Assembly: GCA_039989475.1 (NCBI GenBank)
Contig: JBDXHU010000009.1
Coordinates: forward strand, 717,779-781,778
Direction of reading: 5' to 3'
DNA from: JBDXHU01 sp039989475
Lineage (GTDB): Bacteria; Pseudomonadota; Gammaproteobacteria; Pseudomonadales; Halieaceae
Length of the DNA stretch: 64,000 nucleotides
In this document: positions 43,731-52,552 of the stretch, piece after piece
Layout of the letters: the number at the start of each line of letters is the position of its first letter
How positions within the stretch are numbered: position 1 is the first letter of the stretch
The notes under the pieces: model-generated
Told to the model about the DNA's origin: nothing
Databases searched by the model: none
Seen by the model: only the letters and a program-made list of their open reading frames with translations
Position numbers and translations under genes: made by a program

Positions 43731-46700
43731 ATGAAATATCGTCGCGAAATCCTGGAAGAGGCAGAGGACTCACTAGCCAGGATCACCCAGCTCATCGCCG
43801 ACCATGCAACGGTGCTGGATCTGGGCGTGGGCACAGGGGAGCTGGGCCAATATCTCAGCAAGCACAAACACTGCACCGTCGATGGTGTAGACCAGTCAGA
43901 GCAACACCTGGAAATCGCCCGGCCTCATTATCGCCGGCTGGAACAGGTCAATCTTGAACAACAGGATGCACTGCAGGCCTTTGCCGACCAGCGCTATGAC
44001 TACGTGGTGCTGGCGGATGTGCTTGAACACGTCATGGATGTGCCCGGTGTACTGGAGCGCGCCAGCGCCCTGCTCCAGCCGGATGGCGAACTGCTGCTCT
44101 CCGTGCCTAACATTGGCTACGCCGGGGTCTGCCTGGAATTACTGGAGGGTCGCTTCGACTACCGCAGCGAGGGCATCCTGGATGACACCCATGTGCGATT
44201 CTACACCCGCGACTCCCTGCTCAGCCGGCTGACTGAATTGGGCTACTCCGTGCTGGCGGTGGACACGGTGCGCAAACCGCTACACCAGACCGAGTTCGCC
44301 CGCTTCGCCCCTGAATTACTGCCCGCATCCCTGGTCGACCTGCTGCTGGAAAGGCCGGACTCCCTGGTTTACCAATACATCCTCAGGGTGCAGGCTGGCA
44401 CAGACCAGCCAGATCAACCCGCCGCCCAGCAGCCAGGCACAGGCACAGGCATTATCAACCAGTTCGAAACGCGCCTGTACTGGATGGGTGGCGGTGACCT
44501 GCAGCACAATGAAGACAAGCTGCTGCGACGCTGGACCACCCTGAGCGGCGATGACGCGGTACTTGAGTTTAGCCTTGGCGATGAGCAAGGTATCGAGGTC
44601 CTGCGCTATTCCCCCGCGGACCGGGCCGGTGTGGTCACCCTGCAGAGTTTTAGCATCCGCAATACCCGCACCGGCGAGGTCGTGGATATCTGTTCACTGC
44701 CCTTCCCTGAACAGACCCTGAGCCAGAACATGGTGGTTGAGGACTCGCCCGGGGCTTATCGACTCCTGTGTATGGACAGCAACGCCTGGTTTGAAATCGA
44801 CCTCAAGCCATTGTTTGGCGAGGCTCTTTCTGGCGAGGCTCATTCTGCAGAGGCCAATCTCTGCGAACTAGAGATCAGCATTACCCAGAGCTGGCCCATG
44901 TCGCAGGATTACTCTGCCCTGCTCGCCATTTATGAGGACGTGAACCAGCGGGCTGCCGCACTGGCTGACCAGGTGGTGGAACACAGGGCTCACCGGCGCG
45001 GCCTGGCTGGCGAAATCGCACTGCTCAAGGAGTCTGTGGCCAACAGGGAGGCGGAAATTGAACAACTGCAGCGCCAGACCACACCCTCAGTGAAGGACAT
45101 TCTCGGGACCCTGCGCAGCGCTGTCCGCAAGCTCGGCAGGATCATACGCGGGCGTTACCAACTTGAACTGTCGGCCATCACCAACGGCGAGCGCGATGAG
45201 GCGACTGGCCAATTACAGATGACCGGGGACAGCGGACACCTGTATTTTCAGACTGCACCCAGACTGCGTGGCAAGACCGTATTCTTCAATGTCAGCTATA
45301 GCAGTCAATCCCGCTTGATGGGACCCAAGCTCTACCGGGTGATCGACGGGGAACTCGAGGAAATTACGGCACCTATTTATGAAGATCGCAGTGACAGCGA
45401 TTTCTTTGGCACACTGATATTGCCGGAGGACCTGCAGGGGCTGGTGCTGGCACCGAGCCGGCTGGACAGCCAGCTCAACATCGACTCATTTTCCATAAAG
45501 ATACTGGGGCCACTGGCCATGGCGGTAGCAGATTACTGGCACTGGATCTGGTACTACCGTGTGTTCGGCCCGGGGTGGGTGTGGCGGCGCTGGCTCGATG
45601 AATGCCGCATGTTTTTCGAGAACTTTCCGCGGCTGGGCAAGCGTCGAAGCTATGCCGACTGGTGGCACAAGTATGGGTGCACGTCGCGCAAGGAACTGGA
45701 TCGACAGCGCTCACAGTGGCGGGAACTGGCATCGCAGCCCCGGGTTTCCATTGTCATGCCCACCTACAACACGGCGCCGGCATTATTGGAAAAGGCTATT
45801 CAATCGGTTCTCGAGCAGACCTATCCGGAGTGGGAACTGTGTATCGCCGATGACTGTTCCAACCTGCCGGAAAGCCGCGCCGCCCTGGAGCGACTTGCAC
45901 AGCTGGACCCACGTATAAAATTGAAGCTGCGCCAGGAAAACGGGCATATTTCCGCCGCCACCAATGATGCCATAGCGCTGGCCAGCGGCGACTACCTGGC
46001 CTTCATGGATCACGATGATGAACTGACCCCGGACGCGCTGTACCATGTGGTCAGTGCCTTACAGGGCACGTCACCCCCGTCACTGATCTACAGCGATGAA
46101 GATATTATCGACGAGTCGGGGCAGCCAATGCGCCCTCACTTCAAGCCTGACTGGAACCCCGACTACCTGTGCTCGGTAAATTACTTCTGCCACCTGCTGG
46201 TCATACGCCAGGACCTGGTAACCCGGGTGGGCGGGCTGCGGGAGGGTTTCGAGGGCGCCCAGGATTACGACCTGATTTTGCGTGTGGTGGCACAGCTTGG
46301 CGCTGCCGAGATTCATCATATCCCGCGCGTGCTGTATCACTGGCGAGCGATTGCGGGCTCGACGGCGGACGACATCAGCAACAAGGACTACGCGGTAGAG
46401 GCCGGCCGTCGCGCCCTGCAGGACTATGTTGAGCAAACCAAAACCGAGGCGGAGGTGGAAATCTCGGAGCTTGGCATGGCCTATCGACTGCACCATCACC
46501 TGCCCCAGCCCGCTCCCAGCGTCGAAATACTGATACCGACCCGTGACAGCCTGGCCGTGCTCTCGCACTGCATTAATTCCCTGCTGTCGCGCAGCAGCTA
46601 TACCAACTACAGCATCAACATTCTGGACAATGACAGCTCCGAAGCCGACTGCCTGTCCTTCCTCGACGAAATACAGGCCGACCCGCGGGTTACGGTCACG

Positions 46701-47384
46701 CACTACGCCGGTGAGTTCAATTTTTCAGCGATCATGAACCATGGCGCCCAGGGCTCGCAGGCTGATGTGCTGTTACTACTCAACAATGATGTGGAAATCA
46801 TTAGCGCCGACTGGATGGAGGAAATGGTATCCCAGGCAATGCGGGACGGGGTCGGGGCGGTTGGTGCCAAGCTCTATTACGCCACCGACTATGTCCAGCA
46901 CGCCGGCGTGGTGCTTGGCGTGGGCCCGGATGCGGTTGCCGGGCACGGTTTCAAGGGGGCCTACAAGCACGACACGGGCCATATGGGACGGCTGCGGCTG
47001 GTCCAGAACTACAGTGCCGTTACCGCCGCTTGCCTGGCAGTAAAGCGAACGCGCTACCTGGAGGTGGGTGGCCTCGACGAAACAGAACTGAAAATCGCCT
47101 TCAATGACGTCGATTTCTGTCTCAAGCTGAGAGAGGCGGGCTACCGCAATGTCTGGACGCCCTACGCGCAGCTGTATCACTTTGAATCCTGGTCACGTGG
47201 TGCTGACAGCGGCGAAAAGCGCCAGCGCTTCGAAAAAGAGCGCGATTATATGCAGGAAAAATGGGGGGCTTCGCTGTACCAGGACCCGGCCTATAACCCG
47301 AATCTGACGCTGGAGTTTGAAAACTTCGACTTCGCCTGGCCGCCCAGACCCAGTTCCAGGAGCAGGCAAACAGCGGCAGACTAG
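43731..47384 (+). CDS. Methyltransferase-GT2-GT2 multidomain protein
   Basis: 1217 residues. Residues about 10-220 are a methyltransferase (ATVLDLGVGTGELGQYL, YDYVVLADVLEHV, LQPDGELLLSVPN). About 235-400 is beta-rich and unassigned, followed by a helical coil-forming stretch (about 400-455) and another beta-rich domain (about 475-600). GT2 domain A runs from about 671 (RVSIVMPTYNTAPALL; FMDHDDE at 757-763; YSDEDIID). GT2 domain B starts near 928 (VEILIPTRDS; LLLNNDVEI near 1016; FNDVDFCLKLREAG near 1125). Such proteins build or cap chains, as in WbdA/WbdD-type systems (analogy only). It ends the GWA-methyltransferase operon. Confidence 0.87.
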   Translation: MKYRREILEEAEDSLARITQLIADHATVLDLGVGTGELGQYLSKHKHCTVDGVDQSEQHLEIARPHYRRLEQVNLEQQDALQAFADQRYDYVVLADVLEHVMDVPGVLERASALLQPDGELLLSVPNIGYAGVCLELLEGRFDYRSEGILDDTHVRFYTRDSLLSRLTELGYSVLAVDTVRKPLHQTEFARFAPELLPASLVDLLLERPDSLVYQYILRVQAGTDQPDQPAAQQPGTGTGIINQFETRLYWMGGGDLQHNEDKLLRRWTTLSGDDAVLEFSLGDEQGIEVLRYSPADRAGVVTLQSFSIRNTRTGEVVDICSLPFPEQTLSQNMVVEDSPGAYRLLCMDSNAWFEIDLKPLFGEALSGEAHSAEANLCELEISITQSWPMSQDYSALLAIYEDVNQRAAALADQVVEHRAHRRGLAGEIALLKESVANREAEIEQLQRQTTPSVKDILGTLRSAVRKLGRIIRGRYQLELSAITNGERDEATGQLQMTGDSGHLYFQTAPRLRGKTVFFNVSYSSQSRLMGPKLYRVIDGELEEITAPIYEDRSDSDFFGTLILPEDLQGLVLAPSRLDSQLNIDSFSIKILGPLAMAVADYWHWIWYYRVFGPGWVWRRWLDECRMFFENFPRLGKRRSYADWWHKYGCTSRKELDRQRSQWRELASQPRVSIVMPTYNTAPALLEKAIQSVLEQTYPEWELCIADDCSNLPESRAALERLAQLDPRIKLKLRQENGHISAATNDAIALASGDYLAFMDHDDELTPDALYHVVSALQGTSPPSLIYSDEDIIDESGQPMRPHFKPDWNPDYLCSVNYFCHLLVIRQDLVTRVGGLREGFEGAQDYDLILRVVAQLGAAEIHHIPRVLYHWRAIAGSTADDISNKDYAVEAGRRALQDYVEQTKTEAEVEISELGMAYRLHHHLPQPAPSVEILIPTRDSLAVLSHCINSLLSRSSYTNYSINILDNDSSEADCLSFLDEIQADPRVTVTHYAGEFNFSAIMNHGAQGSQADVLLLLNNDVEIISADWMEEMVSQAMRDGVGAVGAKLYYATDYVQHAGVVLGVGPDAVAGHGFKGAYKHDTGHMGRLRLVQNYSAVTAACLAVKRTRYLEVGGLDETELKIAFNDVDFCLKLREAGYRNVWTPYAQLYHFESWSRGADSGEKRQRFEKERDYMQEKWGASLYQDPAYNPNLTLEFENFDFAWPPRPSSRSRQTAAD

Positions 47385-48238
47385 CTCGCCAGGCGCGCCT
47401 CTACTTCCGGCCAGCTATTGGCCATGGTATTCAGCACCGCATCGCGGTCTTGCTCAAGCACGGCATACTCCAGCGCCATAAACTCCGCCACAATGGCGTC
47501 GAAGTCAGTGTCCAGCACCGTGGAACTGGCATCCAGGCCGGTGACAAGACCCACACCCGAGGGCATGGTGGGTATCACAGATACGGCAAGATCCGGACGA
47601 CACTTGATCAGGCAGGGAATCAAACGCCAGACGTCACCGCACCAGTAGGCCATGGCACGGTCGCGCTCGGCGCTGAGTTCGGTGGGCGGATAACAGTCGT
47701 GAATCAGCACCACCGTATTCGGAGTGGCGTGCTTCTCCATATTGATAAAATCCCGCAGGGCCTGCTCAAACAGGTGCAGGCCGTCGATGAAGGCCAGGTC
47801 CAGTGGCCCGCCACCCAATTCTTCCAGCAAATTGTAACGTTCAAAGAAGTCATCACTGGTCGTGGGGTAGAGCCGCACCCGCGCCTTGATGTCAGCGGTG
47901 ACCCGCGGACAGGGGTCAATCCCCACACAACGGGTATCGGCGCCGGCAAAGGCCATTGAAGCGCCCGTCGCCACGCCAATTTCCGCGTAGGTTTTCGGTG
48001 CCAGGTGCTGGTGCATACGGGACAGTAAACGCCCATAGTTCTCACCCGGCATCATGGCCCGCGCCATCAGCATATGCGCCTGGTTATAGCGACCATTCAG
48101 CTGCAACATGGCATCGCAGCTGGCCACTGCCGCCTGGCGATCACCGTTGCTCAACTGGCTCTCTACTTGTTCCGCCAACTCACTCAGTTGGGACTGCAGG
48201 GCGGACTCAGGTTCACTCGTCAAAGAAGTCATCGACAT
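47381..48238 (-). CDS. Class I SAM methyltransferase (Methyltransf_24-like)
   Basis: 285 residues from the ATG at 48238 (another ATG two codons on; a TTG further upstream is possible). The N-terminal 60 residues are helical and acidic. KTYAEIGVATGASMAFA is motif I, CVGIDPCPRV motif II, DLAFIDGLHLFEQALRDF motif IV and TVVLIHDCYPP motif V. His and Asp in IHDC fit metal-dependent O-methyltransferases. It is convergent, with a four-base overlap, with the 1217-residue protein gene. Confidence 0.8.
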   Translation of the reverse strand: MSMTSLTSEPESALQSQLSELAEQVESQLSNGDRQAAVASCDAMLQLNGRYNQAHMLMARAMMPGENYGRLLSRMHQHLAPKTYAEIGVATGASMAFAGADTRCVGIDPCPRVTADIKARVRLYPTTSDDFFERYNLLEELGGGPLDLAFIDGLHLFEQALRDFINMEKHATPNTVVLIHDCYPPTELSAERDRAMAYWCGDVWRLIPCLIKCRPDLAVSVIPTMPSGVGLVTGLDASSTVLDTDFDAIVAEFMALEYAVLEQDRDAVLNTMANSWPEVEARLAS

Positions 48239-48362
48239 TACCGGGATTTCTGGAAGGGCATATTCTGAGGCCAGCAAGCGCGCGGGTCAATTACTGTACA
48301 GCTAGGAAATGAGCAGCCCACGCTGCTACCATGCCGGGCAAAGGTCCTAGAGTTTCTATCTA

Positions 48363-49343
48363 TTGAACGCCAGCGCGCCAGGCTCCAATAAGCACTCCCC
48401 CGCTGTGGTACTGCTGGCCACCTGCGATGGCGCTAGCTGGCTGCCGCAGTTGCTGGATTCTGTACTCGCCCAGGACCACCCGAAGCTGCAGATTCTGGCC
48501 AGGGACGATTGCTCCGAAGACGCCACTCTGGATGTCCTGGCGAGCTATCAGCAGGCCGCGCCCGGGCGTATATCCCTGCTTGATAACCCCGGCAGGGAAA
48601 GAGTCGGCCCCCGCGCCAACTTCGCCGCATTGGCAGAGGCGGCACTGGCTGCGCCAGGCGCCACGCCCGACAGCCTCTACCTGTTTTGTGATCAAGACGA
48701 CCTCTGGCATCCGGGCAAGGTGGCGACCCTGGCCCGACACCTGCCGGCGGTGGCCGCGGGCGAACCCGCACTGTGCTATTGCGATATGCGGGTAGTGGAC
48801 GCAGGGCAAGAGCTGCTGGCCGACTCCTTCCTCGAATACCAGGCATTGCCCGGGACCACGCAATTGCCGCAACTGCTTGTGCAAAACCACATCAGCGGCT
48901 GCGCCAGCCTGTTCAATCGAGCCGCACTGGAACTGGCAACACCCATAGCCGACAAGGCCCTGATGCACGACTGGTGGTTGGCGCTGCTGGTTGCCGCCGC
49001 CGGCGAGGTCAGCTTTTGTGATGAAGTCTTGCTGGATTACCGCCAGCACGACAAGAACAGTGTAGGGGCCAGCGGCTACAGCATGGGCTATGTCATGCGC
49101 CGATCCCTGGACCCTGACCGGGTCACACTGGCGAAACTTTACCAACAGGCAGACGCCTTGCAACAGCGTTTGGCGGAGCAAGGACTGGAGCTGCCGGCAT
49201 CTCTGGTCGATTTTGCTGAAACCCGGCTCATGTCCTTGCCGGGGCGCGCATTGAGGCTCTGGCAGGCAGGTTTCAGGAAACGCGGCTGGCTGCGCAATCT
49301 GCCACTTCTATTCAGCCCGGCGGCTGAGCGTGAAAACCAGTGA
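48363..49343 (+). CDS. Family 2 glycosyltransferase
   Basis: 326 residues. The start is TTG at 48363, with no strong ribosome binding site, so it is uncertain. AVVLLATCDGASWLPQLLDSV, LQILARDDCSEDATL and LYLFCDQDDLWHPGKV (Asp-x-Asp type) define the GT-A domain of rhamnosyltransferase-like enzymes. ISGCASLFNRAAL and MHDWWLALLVAAAG are typical of the same group, and LDYRQHDKNSVGA near the C-terminus is conserved. It is the last sugar gene of the locus. The Nramp-like gene follows after 24 bases on the same strand. Confidence 0.86.
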   Translation: MNASAPGSNKHSPAVVLLATCDGASWLPQLLDSVLAQDHPKLQILARDDCSEDATLDVLASYQQAAPGRISLLDNPGRERVGPRANFAALAEAALAAPGATPDSLYLFCDQDDLWHPGKVATLARHLPAVAAGEPALCYCDMRVVDAGQELLADSFLEYQALPGTTQLPQLLVQNHISGCASLFNRAALELATPIADKALMHDWWLALLVAAAGEVSFCDEVLLDYRQHDKNSVGASGYSMGYVMRRSLDPDRVTLAKLYQQADALQQRLAEQGLELPASLVDFAETRLMSLPGRALRLWQAGFRKRGWLRNLPLLFSPAAERENQ

Positions 49344-49366
49344 GGAGGACAAGGTGAGTAAGCTGC

Positions 49367-50584
49367 ATGACTAAACCCGCTAGAAAATTTGGTCCGGGCA
49401 TACTGGTCACCGCGGCCTTTATCGGCCCGGGCACAGTCACCACCGCCAGTATTGCGGGCGCACAATACGGTTTCTCCCTGTTGTGGGCGCTGCTGTTCTC
49501 GGTGTTGGCGACGATGCTGCTGCAGGAGATGGCGGCGCGACTGGGTCTGGTTACACGCCAGGGCCTGGCCGAGGCATTGCGCTCGACCTTCGCCGGCAGC
49601 TGGCTCGGTACCGCCGCCATCATCCTGGTGGTAGCAGCAATTGGTCTTGGCAATGCCGCCTACGAGGCCGGCAATATCACCGGCGCCGCACTGGGGCTGG
49701 AAAGCATATTCGCAATTCCGGTCAAAGTCTGGGCTGTCGCCGTGGGTTTGCTCTCCGCGGCGCTACTGGCCTCTGGCCAGTACGCAATTATTGAAAAACT
49801 GCTGGTGGCACTGGTGCTCTTAATGAGCCTGGTATTCCTGGCCACGCTGGTGATGGTGCGTCCCGATTTTTCCGCCATGATGCGCGGCCTGCTGGTGCCC
49901 GACATTCCAGCCGGCTCCCTGCTCACTGTAATTGCGCTGATCGGCACCACCGTGGTGCCCTACAACCTGTTTCTTCACGCCAGTGCCGTGCAGGAGAAGT
50001 GGCCAGAAGGCTCTGACCCTGCCCAGGCCTTGCACGAATCACGTTTGGATACCGGGTTTTCCATAGGCCTGGGAGGCCTGATCACGCTCGCCATCATGAG
50101 CACATCGGCAGCGGCTTTCTTTGGCGGTGGAGCAGAGTTTACGGCCGCCAATATGGCCCAGCAGCTGGAACCTCTGCTGGGCACGTCGGCGCGCTATTTC
50201 TTCGCCGCCGGCTTGTTTGCCGCCGGCCTCAGCAGCGCCGTTACCGCACCACTGGCGGCTGCCTTCGCCGTCTGCGGCGCTCTCGGTTGGCCCCGGGATA
50301 TGCGCTCGACCCGTTTCCGTCTACTGTGGCTGGCGGTACTGTGCAGCGGCACCCTGTTCGCCGCTATGGGCACAAAACCGCTGACGGCGATTCTATTTGC
50401 CCAGGCTGCCAATGGCTTCCTGCTCCCCATCTGCGCCATTTTCCTGATGGTTGTTATGAACAGACCGGCCGCCCTCGGCAAATTTGCCAACGGCCGCCTG
50501 GTGAATCTGCTGGGTGGAATAGTTGTCCTGGTTACCCTGGGACTGGGCTTACTGAAAATTCTGCGGGTGTTTGGACTGTTATAG
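49367..50584 (+). CDS. Nramp-like transporter with non-canonical metal site
   Basis: 405 residues and about 11 membrane helices. The fold signature is clear, but the helix-1 metal motif DPGN is replaced by GPGT (residues 20-23), and the helix-6 motif MPHN by VPYN (about 197-200). Canonical Nramp proteins use Asp, Asn and Met there to bind Mn or Fe. It therefore belongs to a divergent clade whose substrate may be Mg, Al or something else. GGAG lies upstream. It may be cotranscribed with the GT2 gene, though a functional link is unclear. Confidence 0.8.
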   Translation: MTKPARKFGPGILVTAAFIGPGTVTTASIAGAQYGFSLLWALLFSVLATMLLQEMAARLGLVTRQGLAEALRSTFAGSWLGTAAIILVVAAIGLGNAAYEAGNITGAALGLESIFAIPVKVWAVAVGLLSAALLASGQYAIIEKLLVALVLLMSLVFLATLVMVRPDFSAMMRGLLVPDIPAGSLLTVIALIGTTVVPYNLFLHASAVQEKWPEGSDPAQALHESRLDTGFSIGLGGLITLAIMSTSAAAFFGGGAEFTAANMAQQLEPLLGTSARYFFAAGLFAAGLSSAVTAPLAAAFAVCGALGWPRDMRSTRFRLLWLAVLCSGTLFAAMGTKPLTAILFAQAANGFLLPICAIFLMVVMNRPAALGKFANGRLVNLLGGIVVLVTLGLGLLKILRVFGLL

Positions 50585-50594
50585 AAAACCAGTC

Positions 50595-52373
50595 TCAGTA
50601 GCCGGCAACAGTGCCGTCTTTGCGCATTTCGGTGGCACCGATATAAACCTTGCCCTGACGCTTGATAGCCTGGTAACCACCAAACATCACGCCATCTTCA
50701 ACCACTTCGACATTGTGACCCATGGTTTTCAGCTTTTCCCGGGTGGCCTCCGGCACTCCCGGTTCCAGGTACAGAACACCCAGCGGATCGTCGTCGACGC
50801 CGGTGGGCTGACGTCCGCCACTGTGCAGGAAGCGCGCGCTATCGCCGGCCTCCTGCAGGTTCATTCCATAATCAATATGGTTGACCAGAACCTGCACATG
50901 ACCCTGCGGCTGCATGCTGCCACCCATGAGCCCGAAGCTCATATAGGGCTGCCCGTCCTTCATCACAAAAGCGGGAATAATGGTGTGGAAGGGGCGCTTA
51001 CCCGGGGCGTAGGCATTGGGGTGGGACGGGTCCAGCGAAAACAGTTCACCACGATCCTGCAACATGAAGCCGAGCCCGTCAGGCACCAGGCCGGAGCCCA
51101 TGCCACGGTAGTTCGACTGGATGAGTGACACCATCATGCCGTTGCCATCGGCCACGGTCAGGTAGGTGGTATCTCCCTCCCCTTCCAGTTTTGGCTCCCC
51201 GGCACCATAGTCTGCGGCAGCTTTGGCGGCATCAATCTGCGCGAATCGCTCTTTGCCGTAGGCGTCCGAGAGCAAGCCACGCAGGGGAATTTGAGAGTAA
51301 TCCGGATCGGCGTAATAACGGGCAACATCTTCGAAGGCCAGCCGCTTGGCCTCGACCATGTAGTGGAAGACTTCCGCGGAACTGCGTGGCCACTGAGACA
51401 GGTCTACATTTTTCAATATGCTGAGCATCTGCAGGGCCGCAAAACCCTGACCATTGGGCGGCAATTCGTAAACGTCATAGCCGCGGTAGTTAACACTGCC
51501 GGGGGTAACCCACTCACCGCGATGCTCTGAAAAATCTGCCAGTCGCAAGTCTCCACCGATACGCTGCATATAGGTATCTACTACCTGGGCCAGGCTGCCC
51601 TTGTAGAAAGCATCGCGACCTTCCTTGCCGAGAACCTCCAGGGTATTGCCCAGGTCCGGGTTGCGGAATACCTCACCCACCACCGGGGCGCGGCCACCTT
51701 TGAACCAGGTCGCCTGGGCATTATTGAATTCCTCCATCATGGCCGCATGACGATTGAAGCCGGCCAGGTTACGGGCAAAGTAATAGGCGATCACCGGCGA
51801 TACCGGAAAACCCTCGCGCGCGTAATTAACCGCCGGTGCCAGCACTTGCGACATGGGGAGCTTGCCAAATTGATCGTGCATAGCGAACCAGGCATCGACC
51901 GTGCCCGGTACCGTAACCGGCAGACTACCCAGCGGCGGTATGCCCTCAGTCTCGGCTGGCAGCTTGCCCTCGCTCTTCATTAACGCGATGCGCTGCTTGA
52001 GTTGTTCAAGGCTGCGACCCTTGGGCGAGCGCCCGGAGCCATTGTAGCCGTAGAGCTTTTTGGAGGCGGGATCCCAGATGATGGCAAAAAGGTCGCCACC
52101 GATGCCATTGCCAGTCGGCTCCATCAGGCCCAGTGCCGCATTGGCGGCAATCGCCGCATCCACTGCCGAACCGCCCTGTTTGAGAACATCGATGGCCACC
52201 TGTGATGCCAGTGGCTGCGCCGTCGCCGCCATGCCCTGAGCGGCATACACCGGGCTGCGCGAAAAATCTGCGCCCACCGGGCGGCCACCGCCGCCGAGAG
52301 TATTGTCAGCAGCCTGGGCAGTGACGGGTATCACCGATAGCAACATGCAAAGCGAACGCAACAGTAAAGCCAT
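50595..52373 (-). CDS. ggt: Gamma-glutamyltransferase
   Basis: 592 residues, the family length. It hydrolyses or transfers gamma-glutamyl groups, for example from glutathione, in the periplasm. A signal peptide (LLRSLCMLLSVIPVTAQA) is present. The proenzyme is cleaved before the catalytic Thr402 in the motif DTTYLTVAD. NGIGGDLFAI, GYNGSGRSPKG, SNYRGMGSGLVPDGLGF and MGGSMQPQGHVQ are conserved; the last supports the oxyanion/substrate region. It is divergent from the Anbu-locus ATP-grasp gene. Confidence 0.95.
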   Translation of the reverse strand: MALLLRSLCMLLSVIPVTAQAADNTLGGGGRPVGADFSRSPVYAAQGMAATAQPLASQVAIDVLKQGGSAVDAAIAANAALGLMEPTGNGIGGDLFAIIWDPASKKLYGYNGSGRSPKGRSLEQLKQRIALMKSEGKLPAETEGIPPLGSLPVTVPGTVDAWFAMHDQFGKLPMSQVLAPAVNYAREGFPVSPVIAYYFARNLAGFNRHAAMMEEFNNAQATWFKGGRAPVVGEVFRNPDLGNTLEVLGKEGRDAFYKGSLAQVVDTYMQRIGGDLRLADFSEHRGEWVTPGSVNYRGYDVYELPPNGQGFAALQMLSILKNVDLSQWPRSSAEVFHYMVEAKRLAFEDVARYYADPDYSQIPLRGLLSDAYGKERFAQIDAAKAAADYGAGEPKLEGEGDTTYLTVADGNGMMVSLIQSNYRGMGSGLVPDGLGFMLQDRGELFSLDPSHPNAYAPGKRPFHTIIPAFVMKDGQPYMSFGLMGGSMQPQGHVQVLVNHIDYGMNLQEAGDSARFLHSGGRQPTGVDDDPLGVLYLEPGVPEATREKLKTMGHNVEVVEDGVMFGGYQAIKRQGKVYIGATEMRKDGTVAGY

Positions 52374-52552
52374 GATTTATTCTATTTCCTGCAATAGTCA
52401 TTATGGAGAGCCGCCCGAAGCACCTGCGCAGCAAAAAGAAGCTATGCGAGAGCGTAGGCAGTAGGGGACTGACTGTCAATGCGCAGCTGATATGGCCACA
52501 GTCAGTGCCATCAACTATGCTAGGTTCACTGGCACACAGAATTGGCATCGGC
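52374..52552. promoter_or_regulatory. Divergent region between ggt and ATP-grasp gene
   Basis: 179 bases between the ggt start and the chosen ATP-grasp start. It stays open in the ATP-grasp frame, so part could be coding if a start upstream is used. No operator or clear promoter was recognised. Confidence 0.3.

Noticed and set aside
24960..49343. Genomic island or prophage
   Set aside because: No integrase, transposase, tRNA target or flanking repeat was seen, though the locus may still have been acquired piecemeal.
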